Source of the DNA: Streptomyces sp. TRM70350
GTDB taxonomy: Bacteria > Actinomycetota > Actinomycetes > Streptomycetales > Streptomycetaceae
Assembly: GCF_019219825.1 (NCBI RefSeq)
Contig: NZ_JAHUXH010000002.1
Coordinates: 124,001-188,000, forward strand
DNA: 64,000 bases
Reading direction: 5' to 3'
The notes under the pieces are model-generated. The model saw nothing but the letters and a program-made list of their open reading frames with translations. It did no database searches and had not been told where the DNA came from. Positions 45,849 to 54,340 of this stretch are shown in pieces. Numbering within the stretch: position 1 is the stretch's first letter; each line of letters begins with the position of its first letter. The translations under genes and the position numbers were made by a program.

Positions 45849-46424
45849 ATGGCCAACTCGTCCGCAGCCGCCGCCCGTCGGCGCCGCGCCACCGGCCCTG
45901 CCCCCTCACTGACCGGCCCGGTGAGCGACGTGCACCCCGTGCTCCGCCGGGCCACGGCCCCGCCCGCCGCCCTCGACCTGCTCGCCCAGGCCCGCGCCGG
46001 GCTCGACGAGGCAGCAGTCCACGAAACGCCGAACGAGCGCTACGCCACCGCCCACCTCGCCGCCCTGCGCACCGCCGCCGCCGTCCTGGCCGCGCGGGGC
46101 CGCCCGGAATCCAACCCCCGGCGCCGGGCCCGGATCCGCAGCGCCTGGGAAGTGCTCCCCGAAATCGCGCCCGAGCTCACCGAGTGGAGCGCCCTGTTCG
46201 CCTCGGGGGCCCGGCGCCGCGCCCGGGCCGAGGCGGGCATCCAGGGCGCGGCCAGCCGCCGGGACGCCGACGACCTGATACGCGACGTGGCGATGTTCAT
46301 CCGCCTCGTCGAGCGGATGCTGGTGCTCCAGCCGGTCCTCCCACAGCCCCGCCCGGACGCGGACGAGGCAGAGGACCGCGGCCCCGGTACGGACCGCGAC
46401 CGCGAGATGCCCGACGCGGGCTGA
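45849..46424 (+). CDS. SAV_6107-type HEPN-domain protein
   Basis: 191 residues, ATG 45849 after ACAGGAGG. After a basic N-terminus (AAAARRRRATG) comes a helical bundle: PPAALDLLAQARAGLDEAAV, ERYATAHLAALRTAAAVLAA, IRSAWEVLPEIAPELTEWSA, LFASGARRRARAEAG, ADDLIRDVAMFIRLVERMLV. This family is described as HEPN-like in actinobacteria (from memory). The RNase signature R-x4-6-H of active HEPN toxins is not evident, so catalysis is uncertain. Acidic tail. It diverges from the ABC operon. Confidence 0.7.
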   Translation: MANSSAAAARRRRATGPAPSLTGPVSDVHPVLRRATAPPAALDLLAQARAGLDEAAVHETPNERYATAHLAALRTAAAVLAARGRPESNPRRRARIRSAWEVLPEIAPELTEWSALFASGARRRARAEAGIQGAASRRDADDLIRDVAMFIRLVERMLVLQPVLPQPRPDADEAEDRGPGTDRDREMPDAG

Positions 46425-46616
46425 CCCCCGGGGCGCACCTGGCGCCGGAACACTCATGGTGAGGAGGGATACGCAGTCACCGCGGTGACCGGCGGCCGCG
46501 CCGGAGGCAATAGGGTGGAGGGCGCCTGAAGCCTTCCTCCCGTACCCCGGGCCGGGGAGGCAGCCCGTTCGCTCCGCCCCGCACCAGGGCGGTGCCGCGC
46601 CGAGGAGTCAACTGCC

Positions 46617-47387
46617 GTGTCGGACCCGTCGCGCCCCCGCGCCGCTCTCCGTACCGCCGTGGTGTGGGAGGTCCTTCAGGACGCCCTGGACCGCCGGGTC
46701 AAGGCCACGGGCCGGGAGTCGCTGGACGTCCTCGACACCGGAGGCGGCAGCGGCAAGTTCGCCGTGCCCGTCGCCGGCCTGGGCCACCGGGTCACCGTCG
46801 TCGATCCCAGCCCGAACGCGCTCTTCGCCCTGGAGCGCCGCGCCGCCGAGGCCGGAGTCGCCGACCGGGTGAAGGGTGTGCAGGGTGACGCCCACGGCCT
46901 GTTCGACGTGGTCGAGCGCGGCGGCTACGACGCGGTGCTGTGCCACGGTGTCCTGGAGTACGTGGACGACCCCGCCGAGGGCGTTCGCAACGCGGTGGCC
47001 GCCCTGCGTCCCGAGGGGGTCCTCAGCCTGCTCGCCGCCGGGCTGGGCGGCGCCGTGCTCGCACGTGCCCTCGCGGGCCACTTCAAGGAGGCCAAGCAGG
47101 CCCTCGACGACCCGAACGGCCGCTGGGGCTCGGGTGACCCGATGCCGCGCCGCTTCACCGCCGAGCAGCTCACCGACCTGGCCGAGGGCGCCGGCCTCGC
47201 CGTCACCGCCGTGCACGGCGTCCGGGTCTTCGCCGATCTCGTGCCCGGCGTACTGGTGGACACCGAGCCCGGCGCCATGGACGCCCTGCTCAAGCTGGAG
47301 GCCGCGGCGGCCGAGCTGCCCGCGTTCCACGCGGTGGCCACGCAGCTTCATGTGCTCGGCGAGATGCGAGCGTCGGCCGAGGCCTGA
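46617..47387 (+). CDS. SAM-dependent methyltransferase (class I)
   Basis: 256 residues, GTG 46617. Motif I LDVLDTGGGSGKFAVPVAGL, acidic strand-2 end VTVVDPSPNALFALERRA, motif II GDAHGLFDVVERGGYDAVLC, post-motif HGVLEYVDDPAEGVRNAVAA and motif III LRPEGVLSLLAAG follow in order. It resembles CmoM-type tRNA uridine methyltransferases and other small Rossmann enzymes; the substrate cannot be assigned. TAGGGT at 46511-46516 may be its -10, giving a leader of about 100 nt. Confidence 0.85.
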   Translation: MSDPSRPRAALRTAVVWEVLQDALDRRVKATGRESLDVLDTGGGSGKFAVPVAGLGHRVTVVDPSPNALFALERRAAEAGVADRVKGVQGDAHGLFDVVERGGYDAVLCHGVLEYVDDPAEGVRNAVAALRPEGVLSLLAAGLGGAVLARALAGHFKEAKQALDDPNGRWGSGDPMPRRFTAEQLTDLAEGAGLAVTAVHGVRVFADLVPGVLVDTEPGAMDALLKLEAAAAELPAFHAVATQLHVLGEMRASAEA

Positions 47388-47663
47388 GCGACTGCTGTGG
47401 CGCGCCGCTGATCAGCGCGTTGGTTCCGGATGGAGTACGCCACAGGCCCCCCGATCGGGCCCTTCCCACCGTATGATCGAGGGAGACCGCCCGGCATGAC
47501 GGGTCGGCTGCCGGGGAATGTGAACCTCAGCGGGCCGGTCCGGCCATGGCGGGTTCCGGTTGGCCAATTGGCGCAGAGGGGCGGGTTTCACGGGGGCGAT
47601 TCCCTGCCTATCCTGAAGAGACCCCCCGGGTCGCCCCGGCGACTGCACGATGAGGAGGACTCC

Positions 47664-48059
47664 GTGCCGCTCTCAGAGCACGAGCAGCGCATGCTCGAGC
47701 AGATGGAGCGAGCGCTGTACGCCGAAGATCCCAAGTTCGCGACAGCGCTTGAGGGAAGCGGGCTGCGTACGTACACCCGGCGACGGGTCTACCAGGCGGT
47801 CGCGGGCTTCCTCGTAGGTATCGCGCTCCTCATGGCCGGAATGGTCGCCAAGCAGGTCTGGCTCAGCGTGGTGGGCTTCCTGGTCATGCTGGGCTGCGCG
47901 GTACTCGCCGTGACCGGTTGGCGCAAGGCCCCCAAACCGGGTGAGCAGCCCGCCGCGGGTGCTCCCCACGCCGGCCGTCAGGAACGTCAGAGGCGCTCGA
48001 TGATGGACCGCATCGAAGAGCGCTGGCAGCGACGCCGCGACGAGCAACAGGGCCACTGA
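47664..48059 (+). CDS. DUF3040 family membrane protein
   Basis: 131 residues, GTG 47664 after GAGGAGG. The DUF3040 opening LSEHEQRMLEQMERALYAED and PKFATALEGSGLR is complete. Two adjacent membrane helices (AVAGFLVGIALLMAGMVAKQ; VWLSVVGFLVMLGCAVLAVTG) are followed by a basic cytoplasmic tail (MMDRIEERWQRRRDEQQGH). The family is widespread in actinobacteria, often near dcw genes, with no established function. TATCCT at 47606-47611 may be the -10. Confidence 0.9.
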   Translation: MPLSEHEQRMLEQMERALYAEDPKFATALEGSGLRTYTRRRVYQAVAGFLVGIALLMAGMVAKQVWLSVVGFLVMLGCAVLAVTGWRKAPKPGEQPAAGAPHAGRQERQRRSMMDRIEERWQRRRDEQQGH

Positions 48060-48087
48060 TTCCCACCCACAGCTCCCACCGACGTAC

Positions 48088-48124
48088 GTGAGGGGTCACC
48101 GCCCGCCGGGCGGTGACCCCTCAC
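48088..48124. terminator. Very strong bidirectional terminator, first of two
   Basis: GTGAGGGGTCACCGCCCG (48088-48105) is perfectly complementary to 48107-48124; the helix is 18 bp if drawn to the centre, so the real loop uses a few inner pairs. It follows the DUF3040 stop by 28 bp. Confidence 0.85.
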
Positions 48125-48161
48125 GCATGCCGTGAGCAGGTCGGGGCGTACGTCGTCAGAA

Positions 48162-48203
48162 CGGAGCGGGGGGCCGGTGCCAGGGCACCGGCCCCCCGCT
48201 CCG
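48162..48203. terminator. Very strong bidirectional terminator, second of two
   Basis: CGGAGCGGGGGGCCGGTGCC (48162-48181) and its exact complement (48184-48203) are separated by only AG. The 20-bp stem sits 13 bp from the stop of the convergent transglutaminase gene. Confidence 0.85.
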
Positions 48204-48216
48204 TCTCCCTCGGGCC

Positions 48217-50712
48217 TCAGCCGCTCTGCTGACCCGACGGGCGGCGCACCAGGGCCGCCCAGCCGGTCGCCACGCGGGCCTTCGCGGTCGCCCAGCGGTC
48301 GCTCAGGTCCCACACCGCGCGGATGGCCGAGCGCGGTACGACGACCGCCCGGATCCGGGTCCGCAAGCCGGCCCGGGCGCGCAGCGCCGCCCGCAGCCGG
48401 CGTACGTCGTCGGCCAGTCCGGCCTCCCAGCGCGGGTTCGGGGCGAACAGCACCTGCTCCACGGCACCGGCCACCCGATGCACCGACTGGGCCGTCGGCT
48501 CGTCCACATGCCCCAGCCGCACGATCCGCGCCGCCGCCTTGCGCGGGGTCAGCGCGTCGTCCGGCACGATGCCGTAGTCCCACGCGGTGTCGGTCAGTTC
48601 CCGCCAGACGGCCAGCACATGCCCGGCCGCCACCTCGGCGACATACCGCTCGTCCAGCTCCACGTCGACAGGGGTCACCTCGACGCCGCCGCTGCTGCCC
48701 TCACCGTCGCGTCCCCGGCCGAGCACACCCGGTGCCGCCGAGCCGGTGTGCCGCGCCGAGGCCAGCCGCACCGACCGCCGTCTGACCCGCCACAGCATGG
48801 GCAGCAGCGCCAGGACGATCACCGCGACGGCGAGCAGCGTCCAGCCCGCCGTCTGGTACCAGGGCCGGCCCTCGTCGTCCGAGGCACCCAGGTCCAGCGG
48901 CAGCGCCCCGCCGCACACCTGAAGCCGCCTGTCCTCCGCCGAGCAGCTCGCACTCGTGGACGGCTCGGCCGAGGGAGCCGGCTCCGCCGGACGCGAGGCC
49001 TCCGGCAGCTCGGGGATGCTGCTGCCCGGCACCTCGGGCTGGGTGTACGTGGGCGTCGTGCCCCGGTTCGGGGTCGGCTCGAAGCGGGTCCAGCCCACGC
49101 CCTCGAAGTACAGCTCAGGCCACGCGTGCGCGTCCCGGAGCCCCACCGTCACCGTGCCGTCCCCCTGCGCCGTACCGGGGGCGAAGCCCACCGCGACCCG
49201 GGCCGGTATGCCGAGCGTGCGGGCCATCGACGCCATCGCGAAGGAGAAGTGCACGCAAAAGCCCCGCTTGTCCCGCAGGAAGCGGGCGATCGCCTGGGAG
49301 CCGCTGCCGACCTCCACCTCGGTGTCGTACTGGTACCCGCCGGTCAGGGCGAAGTGCTCCTGGAGCTTGACCGCCTGCTCGTACGGATTCTTCGCGCCTG
49401 CCGTGATCTCGCGGGCCTGCCGCGCCACCACCTCCGGCAGTGAATCCGGTACCTGGGTGAACTCGCGCTCGATCGCGGGGGGCGGCTTCGACGCCGAGGC
49501 GAGCTGCTCCGCCGTCGGCTGCACATCGAGGCTGGTCACCTCGTAGGTGGCACCGCGGGTGGTCTGGCCGTGGTCGCCGACGAGCGTCATGCCGACCGGT
49601 TCGTACCGCCAGTTGCCGTCGATCCTCACGCCGCTCGGCGGGTACGGCATGGGCAGCCAGTCCTGCGCGTACCAGTCCGCGGCCGCGATACGGGTGCGGA
49701 CCTCGGCGCGCCGGACGTCCTGACCCAGTCCGATCGGCGTCGGGAAATCGTCCGGCACCTCGACGATGTTCCGCCGGGAGGGCTTCCACGTGGTGCCGTC
49801 GAAGTCGTCCAGGGACACGATCCGCAGATACATGCCCGACAGGTCGGTCGTGCTGGTGCGCAGCGTCATGACCGTGCGGTCCTCGTCCACGTTCAGGCTG
49901 TCGCGCAGCGACACCAGCGGGTTGACCGCGGAGATCGTGCCGCCGCCCCCGCCGCCCGAGCCGACGCCCGTCCCGGCGCCGTCCAGCAGGCCGCCGTTCA
50001 TCGCGGGCAGCGCCAGCGGCACGACCAGGGCTGTGCCCAGCGCGACCACGCCTATCCGCCGCCCCGTGCGCACCGGCGCCATGGGACCGCCCGGCTCGCC
50101 GCCCTGGCCGCGCGGCGCCGCGCCGAACACCCGGCCCCACTGCGACAGCCGGTCCCGCCCCTCGGCGAGCAGCAGCATCAGATAGCCGACCGCCGCTATC
50201 AGGAACCACACCCAGCCGCCGCTGCCGTCGGACAGGCCCGCGGCGACCGAGTACAGCGCGAGCAGCGGCAGCCCGGCCGGGGCCGCGCTGCGGAAGGTCA
50301 CCGCGATCACGTCGACCATCAGCCCGATCACCAGGACACCGCCGATGAGCATCAGCTTGATGCCGGGCGACAGGGGCGCCGGGATCGCGTACCGCCCGAC
50401 GTCCTGGGCGCCCTGCTGGAGCAGGTCCGCGAAGTGCAGGAAGGCCTCGGGGCCGGGGATCAGCCCGATGAACGCGTACTCCCGGGCGAAGACCAGGGTC
50501 AGCAGCATCAGCGTGACCAGGGCCTGCACGGTCACCGTCAGCGGACGGGCCAGCGGCACCCGCCGGGCCGCCACACCCACCCCCGTCTGGATCGCCAGCA
50601 GAACGGCCGCCTGCAGAAACCACGTGACCGGGTCGACCAGCGGCAGCAGGGCGCACGCGGCCATCAGCGTCGCCGCCGTGGCGCACAGAGCCATCCGCGC
50701 CTGTCCGCTCAT
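48217..50712 (-). CDS. TgpA-like membrane transglutaminase (DUF3488/transglutaminase)
   Basis: 831 residues, ATG 50712 overlapping the DUF58 stop (ATGA). The N-terminal third has six or more membrane helices (from LCATAATLMAACALLPLVDP to VGYLMLLLAEG, then GVVALGTALVVPLALPAMNG). The extracellular core carries a Cys-His-Asp transglutaminase-like triad: RDKRGFCVHFSFAMASMART (Cys about 486), then LRDAHAWPELYFEGVGWTRF and EPTP. One late membrane helix (TAGWTLLAVAVIVLALLPML) is followed by a DUF4129-like cytoplasmic tail. Together with MoxR and DUF58 it is the standard three-gene set; P. aeruginosa TgpA is essential. Probable envelope protein modification or proteolysis. Confidence 0.92.
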   Translation of the reverse strand: MSGQARMALCATAATLMAACALLPLVDPVTWFLQAAVLLAIQTGVGVAARRVPLARPLTVTVQALVTLMLLTLVFAREYAFIGLIPGPEAFLHFADLLQQGAQDVGRYAIPAPLSPGIKLMLIGGVLVIGLMVDVIAVTFRSAAPAGLPLLALYSVAAGLSDGSGGWVWFLIAAVGYLMLLLAEGRDRLSQWGRVFGAAPRGQGGEPGGPMAPVRTGRRIGVVALGTALVVPLALPAMNGGLLDGAGTGVGSGGGGGGTISAVNPLVSLRDSLNVDEDRTVMTLRTSTTDLSGMYLRIVSLDDFDGTTWKPSRRNIVEVPDDFPTPIGLGQDVRRAEVRTRIAAADWYAQDWLPMPYPPSGVRIDGNWRYEPVGMTLVGDHGQTTRGATYEVTSLDVQPTAEQLASASKPPPAIEREFTQVPDSLPEVVARQAREITAGAKNPYEQAVKLQEHFALTGGYQYDTEVEVGSGSQAIARFLRDKRGFCVHFSFAMASMARTLGIPARVAVGFAPGTAQGDGTVTVGLRDAHAWPELYFEGVGWTRFEPTPNRGTTPTYTQPEVPGSSIPELPEASRPAEPAPSAEPSTSASCSAEDRRLQVCGGALPLDLGASDDEGRPWYQTAGWTLLAVAVIVLALLPMLWRVRRRSVRLASARHTGSAAPGVLGRGRDGEGSSGGVEVTPVDVELDERYVAEVAAGHVLAVWRELTDTAWDYGIVPDDALTPRKAAARIVRLGHVDEPTAQSVHRVAGAVEQVLFAPNPRWEAGLADDVRRLRAALRARAGLRTRIRAVVVPRSAIRAVWDLSDRWATAKARVATGWAALVRRPSGQQSG

Positions 50713-52097
50713 GACCGCCCCTCCCCGCCCGTCCTGCCCCCCGCCGCCACGACGCCCGTGCGCTCACGCTCCGCCTGGCGCCACAGGTCGTGCAGCGAGG
50801 CGCCCCGCGGCACGCGCACGACCGTCCAGCCGGCCTCGCGCAGCATCCGCAGCCGCTCCTCTTTCCCGCCCGGTTTCCCGTCCAACGGCCGGGGCACATC
50901 GGTCGGTTCCCGCACCCAGTCCGCGCCGTCCAGGACGAAGGCGACCGCGCCGCCGGTGCGCTGGCGCATCCTCGCGGCCACCGCGGCCTGTTCCTCGTCG
51001 AGGTCGCCGAAGAAGGCCACGAGCAGCCCCTCGTGCCCGCCGCGCAGCACGTCGTAGGCCCGCGACAGGCCCGTACCGTCGGAGTGGTCGATCACCGCGA
51101 GGGTGTCCATCATCAGCCCGGCCGCGTCCGCCGACTCCTGGCTCGCGCCCGCGAAGCCGTCCGCGCCCTCGCCGGGCACCGAGTTGCCGGTGTCCGTCAA
51201 CAGCCGTACCGAGAAGCCCCGTTCGAGCATGTGCACCAGCACCGAGGCGGTGCCCCCCACGGCCCACTCGAACGCCGAGTCGGGGCCCGCGCCCTCGAAG
51301 GCGACGGCCCGGGTGTCGAGCAGCACCGTGCAGCGGGAGCGCTGCGGCTGCTCCTCGCGGCGCACCATCAGCTCGCCGTAGCGGGCGGTGGAGCGCCAGT
51401 GCACGCGGCGCAGGTCGTCGCCGTAGCGGTACCCGCGCGGGATCACGTCGTCCTCGCCGGCCAGCGCCAGCGAGCGCAGCCGCCCGTCGCCGTACCCCTT
51501 GGCCTCGCCGGTCAGCCGCACCGGCGGCAGCGGCTCCACGCGCGGGATCACCGTCAGGGTGTCGTACGTCGAGAAGGACCGGGTCAGCTCGCACATGCCG
51601 AACGGGTCGGTCAGGCGCAGCTGCAGCGGGCCCAGCGGATAGCGGCCGCGCAGGTCGGAGCGGACGCGGTAGGACACCTCGCGGCGGCCGCCCGGCTCGA
51701 CGCGGTCCAGCACGAAGCGGGGGCGGGGGCCGAGCACGTACGGCACCCGGTCCTGGAGCATCAGCAGGCCGGTGGGCAGCCGCGAGACGTTGTCCATCCG
51801 CAGATGCACCCGGGACTCGGCGCCGGCGGGCACGCGCGCGGGGGCGAGCCTGCGGCTGCCGGCCACCCGGTAGCGCGTGCGGTACAGCACGGTCGCGCAC
51901 ACCAGGGGCAGCACCGCCAGCAGCAGTCCGACCCGGAGCAGGTCGCTCTGGCCGAGGACGTAGGCGCAGACGGCGGCGGCGACTCCGGCGGCCAGGAAGG
52001 AGCGGCCGCGGGTGGTCAGACCGGCCAGGGCGGTGCGTACGCCGCCCTGGTCGCCCCGGTCGGCGTCGGCGGGCGCGGGTCCCGCCGCAGGGGTCAT
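50709..52097 (-). CDS. DUF58 domain protein (vWA-like partner of MoxR)
   Basis: 462 residues. ATG 52097 shares a base with the MoxR stop (TGATG); GTG 52100 is an alternative. Two membrane helices near the N-terminus (SFLAAGVAAAVCAYVLG; VGLLLAVLPLVCATVL) are followed by a beta-rich region. The DUF58 signature GYRYGDDLRRVHWRSTARYG then leads into a vWA-like domain with CTVLLDTRAV (MIDAS-like DTR rather than DxSxS). It is thought to receive MoxR remodelling activity and act on client proteins at the membrane. Confidence 0.92.
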   Translation of the reverse strand: MTPAAGPAPADADRGDQGGVRTALAGLTTRGRSFLAAGVAAAVCAYVLGQSDLLRVGLLLAVLPLVCATVLYRTRYRVAGSRRLAPARVPAGAESRVHLRMDNVSRLPTGLLMLQDRVPYVLGPRPRFVLDRVEPGGRREVSYRVRSDLRGRYPLGPLQLRLTDPFGMCELTRSFSTYDTLTVIPRVEPLPPVRLTGEAKGYGDGRLRSLALAGEDDVIPRGYRYGDDLRRVHWRSTARYGELMVRREEQPQRSRCTVLLDTRAVAFEGAGPDSAFEWAVGGTASVLVHMLERGFSVRLLTDTGNSVPGEGADGFAGASQESADAAGLMMDTLAVIDHSDGTGLSRAYDVLRGGHEGLLVAFFGDLDEEQAAVAARMRQRTGGAVAFVLDGADWVREPTDVPRPLDGKPGGKEERLRMLREAGWTVVRVPRGASLHDLWRQAERERTGVVAAGGRTGGEGRS

Positions 52098-53134
52098 CAC
52101 AGCCTCCGGGGCGGCTGCTGGCCGTACGCCGGGGTGCCGTGACCCAGGCCGCCGAAGGCGTTCTGCTGGGGCGTCGCGGGCACCGGCGTCTGCTGCAGGA
52201 TCTCCTGGACCACCTGCTCCGCCGTGCGGCGGTTGAGCTGGGCCTGGGCGGTGGGCAGCAGGCGGTGCGCCAGGACGGCCACGGCGAGGGCCTGCACGTC
52301 GTCCGGCAGGGCGTACTCCCGGCCGCTGAGGGCCGCCGCCGCCTTCGCCGCGCGCAGCAGATGCAGCGTCGCGCGCGGGGAGGCGCCGAGTCTGAGGTCG
52401 GGGTGGGTGCGGGTGGCGGCGACCAGGTCCACCGCGTACCGCCGGACCGTGTCGGCGACGTGGACGTCGCGCACCGCCTCGATCAGCTTGACGATCTCGT
52501 GCGCGTGCGCCACCGGCTGGAGGTCGTCCAGCGGGCTCACCCCGCCGTGCACGTCGAGCATCTGCAGCTCGGCCTCCGGGCTCGGGTAGCCGATGGAGAC
52601 GCGGGCCATGAAGCGGTCGCGCTGGGCCTCGGGAAGCGGGTAGGTGCCCTCCATCTCGACCGGGTTCTGCGTGGCGACCACCATGAAGGGACTGGGCAGC
52701 TCGTAGGTCTGCCCGTCGATGGTGACCTGGCGCTCCTCCATCGACTCCAGCAGCGCGGACTGGGTCTTGGGCGAGGCGCGGTTGATCTCGTCGCCGATCA
52801 CGATCTGGGCGAAGATCGCGCCCGGTTTGAACTCGAAGTCCCGGCGCTGCTGGTCCCAGATGGACACACCGGTGATGTCCGAGGGCAGCAGGTCGGGCGT
52901 GAACTGGATACGCCGCACCGAACAGTCGATGGACCGCGCCAGCGTCTTGGCGAGCATCGTCTTGCCCACCCCGGGGACATCCTCGATCAGGAGGTGCCCC
53001 TCGGCGAGCAGCACGGTCAGCGAAAGCCGCACGACCTCGGGCTTGCCCTCGATCACTTCCTCCACCGAACTGCGGACCCGATCCACAGTGGCAGTCAGAT
53101 CAGTAAGGCTCGCTCGATCGTCATAGGTCGTCAC
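52097..53134 (-). CDS. MoxR-family AAA+ ATPase
   Basis: 345 residues. GTG 53134 is chosen because GAGGAGGG lies 6-10 nt upstream. Motifs: Walker A EDVPGVGKTMLAKTLA, FTPDLLPSDITGVSIWDQQ (MoxR pore region), Walker B IVIGDEINRASPKTQSALLE, sensor 1 VVATQNPVEMEGTYPLPEAQ, Arg finger DRFMAR and sensor 2 SPRATLHLLRAAKA. The last 40 residues are Gln/Pro-rich. It is the chaperone-like motor of the MoxR-DUF58-TgpA operon; all three genes overlap or abut. Confidence 0.95.
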   Translation of the reverse strand: MTTYDDRASLTDLTATVDRVRSSVEEVIEGKPEVVRLSLTVLLAEGHLLIEDVPGVGKTMLAKTLARSIDCSVRRIQFTPDLLPSDITGVSIWDQQRRDFEFKPGAIFAQIVIGDEINRASPKTQSALLESMEERQVTIDGQTYELPSPFMVVATQNPVEMEGTYPLPEAQRDRFMARVSIGYPSPEAELQMLDVHGGVSPLDDLQPVAHAHEIVKLIEAVRDVHVADTVRRYAVDLVAATRTHPDLRLGASPRATLHLLRAAKAAAALSGREYALPDDVQALAVAVLAHRLLPTAQAQLNRRTAEQVVQEILQQTPVPATPQQNAFGGLGHGTPAYGQQPPRRL

Positions 53135-53200
53135 CCGGCCCTCCTCGGCCCGTTTCTTTCTCCGGGCCGACGCTCTGCGATGCGGACCGGCCCACCCCGA

Positions 53201-53228
53201 AACACGGACACCACGCGTGAAAGGTTCC
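53201..53228 (-). promoter_or_regulatory. Possible ECF sigma (SigE-like) promoter of the MoxR operon
   Basis: On the minus strand GGAACC (53228-53223) and CGTGTT (53206-53201) are separated by 16 bp. This resembles the GGAAC-N16-CGTNT form of Streptomyces SigE-type promoters. Transcription from it would give a leader of about 60 nt before the MoxR GTG. Confidence 0.4.
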
Positions 53229-53373
53229 GCGTGATGCCACAACCCGCATTCTTGCTGCCGTTACCGATTCGTGTCACTCGCCTGTGGACAACTGCCCGCG
53301 ATATGTCGGCTTTAACGCTTTTCGCGGGCCTCGATGCTCGAATTGATAGCGAAACGACAGCTCCGCCGCCCGG

Positions 53374-53922
53374 TTACGCGGGATCGATCTCGCGCAGCAG
53401 ACCCGTCCGCACGTCGAGGACGAAGCCGCGCACGTCGTCGGTGTGCAGCAGGAACGGCGAGGTGCGCAGGCGGCGCATCGACTGCCGTACGTCCTGGTCG
53501 ACGTCCTTGAAGGACTCCACCGCCCACGCCGGGCGCTGGCCGACCTCCAGCTCCAGCTCGGTGCGGAAGTCCTCGGTGAGGGTCTCCAGACCGCAGCCGG
53601 TGTGGTGGACGAGGACCACGCTGCGCGTGCCGAGCTTGCGCTGGCTGATGGTGAGCGAGCGGATCACGTCGTCGGTGACCACGCCGCCCGCGTTGCGGAT
53701 GGTGTGGCAGTCGCCGAGCTGCAGGCCGAGCGCGGGGTACAGGTCGAGCCGGGCGTCCATGCACGCCACGACGGCCACCTTCAGGGCCGGGGCGGCGTCC
53801 AGGCCGGGGTCGGTGAACGCGGCCGCGTACGCCTTGTTGGCCTCGACCACGCGGTCGGTGACGGTGCCGACGCGGGCTATGGCGTCCTCGGAGCCGGCGG
53901 GAACCGATGCAGAAGTCGTCAT
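53374..53922 (-). CDS. Beta-class carbonic anhydrase
   Basis: 182 residues, ATG 53922. Zinc ligands: Cys54 and the Asp-Arg dyad in VACMDARLD, His107 and Cys110 in VHHTGCG. Supporting motifs are GDCHTIRNAGGVVTDDVIRS and SLTISQRKLGTRSVVLV. It interconverts CO2 and bicarbonate in the cytoplasm, supplying carboxylases. Length and motif set match the short mycobacterial type (Rv1284-like). It is transcribed away from rsmH and convergent to none; the MoxR promoter lies on its 3' side. Confidence 0.95.
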   Translation of the reverse strand: MTTSASVPAGSEDAIARVGTVTDRVVEANKAYAAAFTDPGLDAAPALKVAVVACMDARLDLYPALGLQLGDCHTIRNAGGVVTDDVIRSLTISQRKLGTRSVVLVHHTGCGLETLTEDFRTELELEVGQRPAWAVESFKDVDQDVRQSMRRLRTSPFLLHTDDVRGFVLDVRTGLLREIDPA

Positions 53923-54340
53923 GGTGACGACGGTACTGGTCACGGGCGCTCGGGTCCTGTTGTGAAGGAGGACAAAGAACGCCATCGGGCCGTGATGTGA
54001 GCTAACCCACAAGCGTGACGCGTATGCGTCCTTACGGGTGATCCTCGCTGGTTCGCGGGTTGGTTCACGTCCCCCGCCGCGACGCGCAGGCCGGTTGATT
54101 GACCGCGACAGAGGGTGCACTAAAGTGACGCGAAGCGGGAGGCGAGGCTCTCCCCGCTGCATCGAACGACCCAGGATTCCGGCGCAGCCGCCGGGGATCC
54201 CCCACGTGCGCGGCGCGTACGTACGGCTCGGCCTCCACCCGCTCCCGGCCGGCTGACGCTTCCGGCGCCGGCAGGCCTCCCCTTCACGAGCGGGCGGGGA
54301 CCCGGCGGTGCGTACGGCCCGCCGGACCTGAGAGGGCCCC
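53923..54340 (+). promoter_or_regulatory. dcw promoter and about 210-nt untranslated leader of rsmH
   Basis: 418 bp without a gene. TTGACC (54099-54104) and TAAAGT (54121-54126), 16 bp apart, form a good vegetative promoter, so the mRNA would start near 54133, about 208 nt before rsmH. The leader holds several GC-rich hairpins (for example CCGGCG near 54178-54195 and the CCGGCCGG...GGCGCCGG region around 54245-54275). mraZ, which normally opens this cluster, is not here. Confidence 0.6.

Noticed and set aside
45849-46424. HEPN-domain protein as an active toxin of a toxin-antitoxin pair
   Set aside because: No R-x4-6-H RNase motif is visible and there is no adjacent nucleotidyltransferase (MNT) antitoxin gene.
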